The notes under the pieces: model-generated
What the model saw: the letters and a program-made list of their open reading frames with translations, nothing else
What the model was told of the DNA's origin: nothing
Database searches by the model: none
Source of the DNA: Bacteroidota bacterium
GTDB lineage: Bacteria > Bacteroidota > Ignavibacteria > Ignavibacteriales > Ignavibacteriaceae
NCBI GenBank assembly: GCA_023406915.1
Contig: JAEXTR010000082.1
Span: forward strand, 1-18,532
Length of the DNA: 18,532 nt
Direction: 5' to 3'
In this document: positions 15,563-18,532 of the stretch, piece by piece
Layout of the letters: the number at the start of each line of letters is the position of its first letter
Numbering within the stretch: the stretch's first letter is position 1
Position numbers and translations under genes: made by a program

Positions 15563-16366
15563 TCAGGTACTTGCCAATTTTAAGATGGTAATTGCTCCCC
15601 TGGTCACCAGGAGGAACACTAATGAGCCAATAATGAGATCGGGAATTCCAGATTGAAGCATGGATACAAAAATGGCGGCAACAATAATTCCTGCATTAGC
15701 AAATATGTCATTTGATGTGAATATGATGCTGGCACGGAAGTGCACTTGCCTATTGGCACTCTTACGTAGAATCAGAAGCGAGGCAATATTTCCAGCTAAC
15801 GCAATAATGCTAATTGAAATCATAGTCGTAACATCGGGCAGTGGTATGTCGTAAATGAATCTGCGGGTCACCTCACTAAGTCCAAGAAGTGCTAGTGTAA
15901 GCTGCAGATAGCCACTTAGCTTAGCAATGTTTTGTTTTCTTTTTACACTATGACCGATGGCATAGATACTTAAACCATACACAGCGGCATCAGCCAGCAT
16001 ATCCAATGCATCTGCAGAGAGTCCCATAGAATTACTCAAAATACCAGTGATAATCTCAAGTAAAAAACAGGAAAAATTGATAGACAGAACTGACCACAAA
16101 AGTCGTTTATCATGTTGATCTGAGCTTTGAATAATTTCATCTGTGGCAGGAGCATCATGCAGGAGTGTTACTGTACCTAATGAAAGAGCTTCCATCAGTT
16201 TTACAATCTCCTGAGTCTGTAATTCATGTGTGATATTCACGGACCGTGTTTGCAGATCAAAGGTAACACCAATTATGCCATTCTTCCCATCCAGATATAG
16301 CCTGATTAGCTGTTCTTCAGATGGGCAATCATACTGCTCAATTCTTAGCGAAGTCTTTCTTCTCAT
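15563..16366 (-). CDS. Cation diffusion facilitator-type transporter with N-terminal HMA-like domain
   Basis: A 267-aa predicted metal-cation exporter of the inner membrane. Residues about 5-70 resemble a heavy-metal-associated (HMA) fold, but the usual CxxC is reduced to one cysteine (EQYDCPSEEQ), so it may not bind metal in the normal way. From about 88 six hydrophobic segments form a CDF core. The second carries SADALDMLADA with aspartates where many CDF proteins have H/D, and the fifth carries FTSNDIFANAGIIVAA, with D retained but the usual H four residues earlier replaced by F. This matches a short CDF branch that lacks the C-terminal cytoplasmic domain. The ATG overlaps the glycosyltransferase stop by one base (TAATG). 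Metal specificity is undetermined, and no metal regulator is adjacent. Confidence 0.82.
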   Translation of the reverse strand: MRRKTSLRIEQYDCPSEEQLIRLYLDGKNGIIGVTFDLQTRSVNITHELQTQEIVKLMEALSLGTVTLLHDAPATDEIIQSSDQHDKRLLWSVLSINFSCFLLEIITGILSNSMGLSADALDMLADAAVYGLSIYAIGHSVKRKQNIAKLSGYLQLTLALLGLSEVTRRFIYDIPLPDVTTMISISIIALAGNIASLLILRKSANRQVHFRASIIFTSNDIFANAGIIVAAIFVSMLQSGIPDLIIGSLVFLLVTRGAITILKLAST

Positions 16367-17031
16367 TACCGGAGGATCACTTTAATAAACCCAAGAATTG
16401 CAGGAATCGACTGCATTTTACTCACTGAATCATTATAGATTGTAGGTATTGGAATAGATGAACATAATAACTCATTTTCGGAAGCATTAATGAGTATTTC
16501 AGTTTCGGCTTCAAATCCTGAGGACTGTGGAAGGATACCCGGTAGGACACCTGTTTTAAAGCCCCGGTATCCGCTTTGTGAATCATCAAATTTTCTCCCC
16601 GTCTTCAAAGAGAGCAACAAGGTTGTGAGAAAATTACTTAGCCGCCTGTGCGGAGGCATCGCAGTTGCACTTTTTCTTCTTGCACCTATAACAATATCTG
16701 CGTGATGTAGTTCACTTATAAACTGAGGGATCAACTCAGGCGGATGCTGCAGGTCTGCATCCAGTGTAATTGTGTAATGAGAATTAAGTTCGATACTTTT
16801 TTTGAATCCTACATTGAGGGCATATCCCTTTCCGTGATTTGTACCAAGTTTAATGAGGATAACTTTAGGGGATTCAAAAACAGTATGATCGTAGATATCG
16901 GTTGAGCCATCATCCACGGCAATGACCAGGTCAACGTAATCGCAAGTGGCTGCAATTACATGCTCAACATACCCGCTTTCGTTGAAAAAGGGTATTATTG
17001 CAACGACTTCAGGATTTTTTAAAGAATTCAC
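16366..17031 (-). CDS. Family 2 glycosyltransferase (DPM1-like)
   Basis: A 221-aa GT-A-fold glycosyltransferase with no membrane segments. It likely transfers a sugar from a nucleotide sugar to a lipid carrier or glycan, though donor and acceptor are unknown. Visible are VVAIIPFFNESG at the N-terminus, the nucleotide site DDGSTD (40-45), NHGKGYALNVGF, the metal-binding DADLQHPPE (91-99), and the acceptor-side SQSGYRGFKTG and SGFEAETEIL. These resemble the polyprenyl-phosphate mannose/glucose synthase branch. It starts at a GTG, since no ATG precedes the first conserved strand in frame, and the start lies 23 nt inside the end of cdaA. The tight coupling suggests co-expression, not a shared pathway. 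Confidence 0.85.
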   Translation of the reverse strand: MNSLKNPEVVAIIPFFNESGYVEHVIAATCDYVDLVIAVDDGSTDIYDHTVFESPKVILIKLGTNHGKGYALNVGFKKSIELNSHYTITLDADLQHPPELIPQFISELHHADIVIGARRKSATAMPPHRRLSNFLTTLLLSLKTGRKFDDSQSGYRGFKTGVLPGILPQSSGFEAETEILINASENELLCSSIPIPTIYNDSVSKMQSIPAILGFIKVILR

Positions 17032-17827
17032 GCAGTATCATCGATTTAGGCGTCGTGCGCTTTGGTGAATACACATCAAGGAGAGCTTTTCTTAGTTGTT
17101 CCCTTGAAAGTCCTCTAGTGAGTTTTCCCTGTGAGGCAACAGAGATACTCCCCCGCTCTTCCGAAATAATAATACTAAGGACATCGGCCTGCTCCGATAT
17201 TCCTAACCCCGCCCTGTGCCTCATTCCAAGACTCTCTCCATTGAGGTGGGTTGAGGAAGACAAAGGTAATGTTACCCGTGCCGCCTCAACAATATTGTCC
17301 CGAATTACTATTGCACCATCGTGTAATGGTGCCCTCGGGAAAAAAATTGAAACAATGAGGTCTCTGGTTGCCTTTGCCTCAAGCAGTAAACCCGTTTCAA
17401 TAAAACCACGTATTCCGGATGACTTTACAATAACGATCAGGGCTCCATATTGAGATTGAGCCAGGATGAATGATGCATCAACGATCTCTTTTATTATATC
17501 AGGGTCTTCCTTCTTGGACACAAATTTGAAGAGAGGGTTGGTTGCAACCATTACCAGCAATCGTCGGATTTCTGGCTGGAAAATGATAATAAAAGCAATA
17601 ATCCAGAACTGAGTCAGGAGATTAAGGAGCCAGTCAAGTGCCCTTAATTGTATTGCCTGAACCAGGAATGATATGAAAAAAATGATCACCAGACCGACAA
17701 AAATCTGCGACGCAATGGTACCACGCAGATACCTATAAATCTGATAGAGGATAAATGTCACTACAGCTATATCAAAAAGATCAAGCAGAGTGAATGTCAC
17801 AAAATCAATATGAAAAAGTTCAAACAT
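17009..17827 (-). CDS. cdaA: Diadenylate cyclase CdaA (c-di-AMP synthase)
   Basis: CdaA makes the second messenger cyclic di-AMP from two ATP; c-di-AMP controls potassium and osmolyte uptake and cell-wall balance. The 272-aa protein has three N-terminal membrane helices (about 10-32, 41-60 and 66-84, the last followed by FQPEIRRLL), then the cytoplasmic DAC domain. Catalytic motifs are intact: DGA at 170-172 in PLHDGAIVI and RHR at 203-205 in LGMRHRAGLGISE. Its start overlaps the folP stop by 8 nt (ATGTTTGA), a linkage common in Bacteroidota and relatives. No CdaR or GlmM gene, the Firmicutes partners, is adjacent. The membrane-anchored type is clear and DisA is excluded. Confidence 0.95.
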   Translation of the reverse strand: MFELFHIDFVTFTLLDLFDIAVVTFILYQIYRYLRGTIASQIFVGLVIIFFISFLVQAIQLRALDWLLNLLTQFWIIAFIIIFQPEIRRLLVMVATNPLFKFVSKKEDPDIIKEIVDASFILAQSQYGALIVIVKSSGIRGFIETGLLLEAKATRDLIVSIFFPRAPLHDGAIVIRDNIVEAARVTLPLSSSTHLNGESLGMRHRAGLGISEQADVLSIIISEERGSISVASQGKLTRGLSREQLRKALLDVYSPKRTTPKSMILREFFKKS

Positions 17828-18512
17828 GAGTTACCAGATTCTTATACAGTTCTTTTGCCATGACTGCGTTTCTTACATTATGCGTACGGATAAATTTCGC
17901 ACCCTGTATCATTGCAGCAAACTCAAGTGTCATTGTAGGATTGTCCCTTTCCTCAGTCTTCAGATTAAGAGCAGAACCTATGAAGGACTTTCTTGATAAG
18001 CCAATCAGTACCGGATAACCGAGCGAAGAAAACTCCCGCAAGCGCGCAATAAGAGTATAATTATCTTTCACCGTTTTTCCAAACCCAATTCCAGGATCAA
18101 TAGAAAAAACTTTTACTCCGGCTTTCACTGCTCTGTCGGCTGCATTTGAAAGCCAAATAATAATATCAGACACTACATCGCAATATGTAGTAAACTTTTG
18201 CATGATTGCAGGAGCTGCAGAAGTATGCATAAGAATAATGGGAGCTCTGTGTTTACTGCATACAGCCAGCATGGAATTGTCAAATGTGCCTCCACTGATA
18301 TCATTTACAATTGCAGCACCTTCAAGAAGAGCTGCGTCAGCAACCCCGGCTTTAGTGGTGTCTACAGATACTTTCACCTCTGGGTACTTCTTTGCAATGG
18401 CGCGGATAACAGGAAGCACTCTGTTTTTCTCTTCCTCAATAGTTACTGATTGGGAACCAGGTCGAGTCGATTCTCCTCCAATATCAATTATGGTAGCACC
18501 TTCATCAATCAA
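17820..18512 (-). CDS. folP: Dihydropteroate synthase, 5' part beyond an in-frame stop and window edge
   Basis: DHPS joins 6-hydroxymethyl-dihydropterin pyrophosphate with p-aminobenzoate in folate synthesis. The readable 230 codons cover most of the TIM barrel: IIDIGGESTRPGS, VKVSVDTTKAG, GAAIVNDISGG, IILMHTSAAP with the motif histidine, FSIDPGIGFGKT, VLIGLSRKSFIG with the catalytic lysine, and the final FIRTHNV. The usual first strand and pterin-binding NVTPDSFSDGG would lie further upstream, outside the window. Translation from the TTG at 18512 would lack them, so I do not regard it as a real start. The frame is interrupted at 18513-18515 by TGA, listed separately. Identity is secure; whether the gene is functional is not. 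It overlaps cdaA by 8 nt. Confidence 0.88.
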   Translation of the reverse strand: MIDEGATIIDIGGESTRPGSQSVTIEEEKNRVLPVIRAIAKKYPEVKVSVDTTKAGVADAALLEGAAIVNDISGGTFDNSMLAVCSKHRAPIILMHTSAAPAIMQKFTTYCDVVSDIIIWLSNAADRAVKAGVKVFSIDPGIGFGKTVKDNYTLIARLREFSSLGYPVLIGLSRKSFIGSALNLKTEERDNPTMTLEFAAMIQGAKFIRTHNVRNAVMAKELYKNLVTHV

Positions 18513-18515
18513 TCA
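18504..18515 (-). other. In-frame TGA in folP within a tandem ATCA x3 repeat
   Basis: Upstream of the readable folP frame the same frame reads IQDAE, then TGA (18515-18513), then LIDEGATIIDIGGE. IQDAE-x-LIDEGA fits the DHPS first-helix pattern, including the alanine three residues before the L, so the stop interrupts coding sequence. CGA to TGA is a common transition. The plus strand here is ATCA three times in a row, a slippage-prone tetranucleotide. Losing one copy would instead give a frame reading RRRMIDEGA, which fits the helix less well. Sequencing error cannot be excluded. Confidence 0.6.
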
Positions 18516-18532
18516 TTCGGCGTCTTGTATCG

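Noticed and set aside
1..18532. Mobile element, CRISPR array, toxin-antitoxin or phage-defence island
   Set aside because: Every sizeable stretch is occupied by recognisable housekeeping or envelope genes; no transposase, integrase, direct-repeat array or defence domain is seen, and the longest gene-free stretch is 185 nt.

Overview
The window reads as a stretch of bacterial chromosome carrying mostly housekeeping genes. Every gene except one (ppx/gppA) lies on the minus strand. Several signs point to the Bacteroidota/Chlorobiota/Ignavibacteriota side of the FCB group: the parA-parB-DUF5683 gene order, a secreted subtilase ending in a FlgD-like/type IX-secretion-style tail, a MerR-type regulator of the 'KLYYSISEVSK' kind, and folP next to cdaA. 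The exact taxon cannot be read from the sequence. I see no insertion sequence, CRISPR array, prophage gene or integron.

In transcription order (right to left) the layout is as follows. (1) The right edge holds folP (5' part lost or interrupted), cdaA (c-di-AMP synthase), a family-2 glycosyltransferase and an HMA-CDF cation transporter; each gene overlaps the next, so this is one operon. (2) A 185-nt gap follows, with a hairpin and a candidate promoter. (3) Next comes UPF0173 hydrolase-parA-parB-DUF5683-zinc-ribbon/Yip1 protein-nadB, tightly packed, combining chromosome partitioning, two envelope proteins and the first step of NAD synthesis. (4) ppx/gppA, the only plus-strand gene, converges on nadB with a 6-nt tail overlap. 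It diverges from the next block across a 144-nt region holding a perfect 10-bp inverted repeat. (5) A conserved 90-aa protein of unknown function, aroQ and a HAD phosphatase are joined by 4-nt overlaps. (6) A MerR-like regulator is followed 4 nt later by tRNA-Pro(GGG) and a strong terminator. (7) purF, a 1421-aa secreted subtilase, pgsA and ftsY (cut by the left edge) are packed stop-to-start.

The genes span purine, folate, NAD and shikimate synthesis, phospholipid head-group chemistry, membrane-protein targeting, chromosome segregation and nucleotide second messengers. I found no convincing new system. The items most worth a second look are an in-frame TGA inside the conserved 5' part of folP beside a tandem ATCA repeat, the inverted repeat upstream of ppx, the conserved 90-aa orphan coupled to aroQ, the two membrane proteins behind parAB, and the mosaic protease embedded between purF and pgsA.
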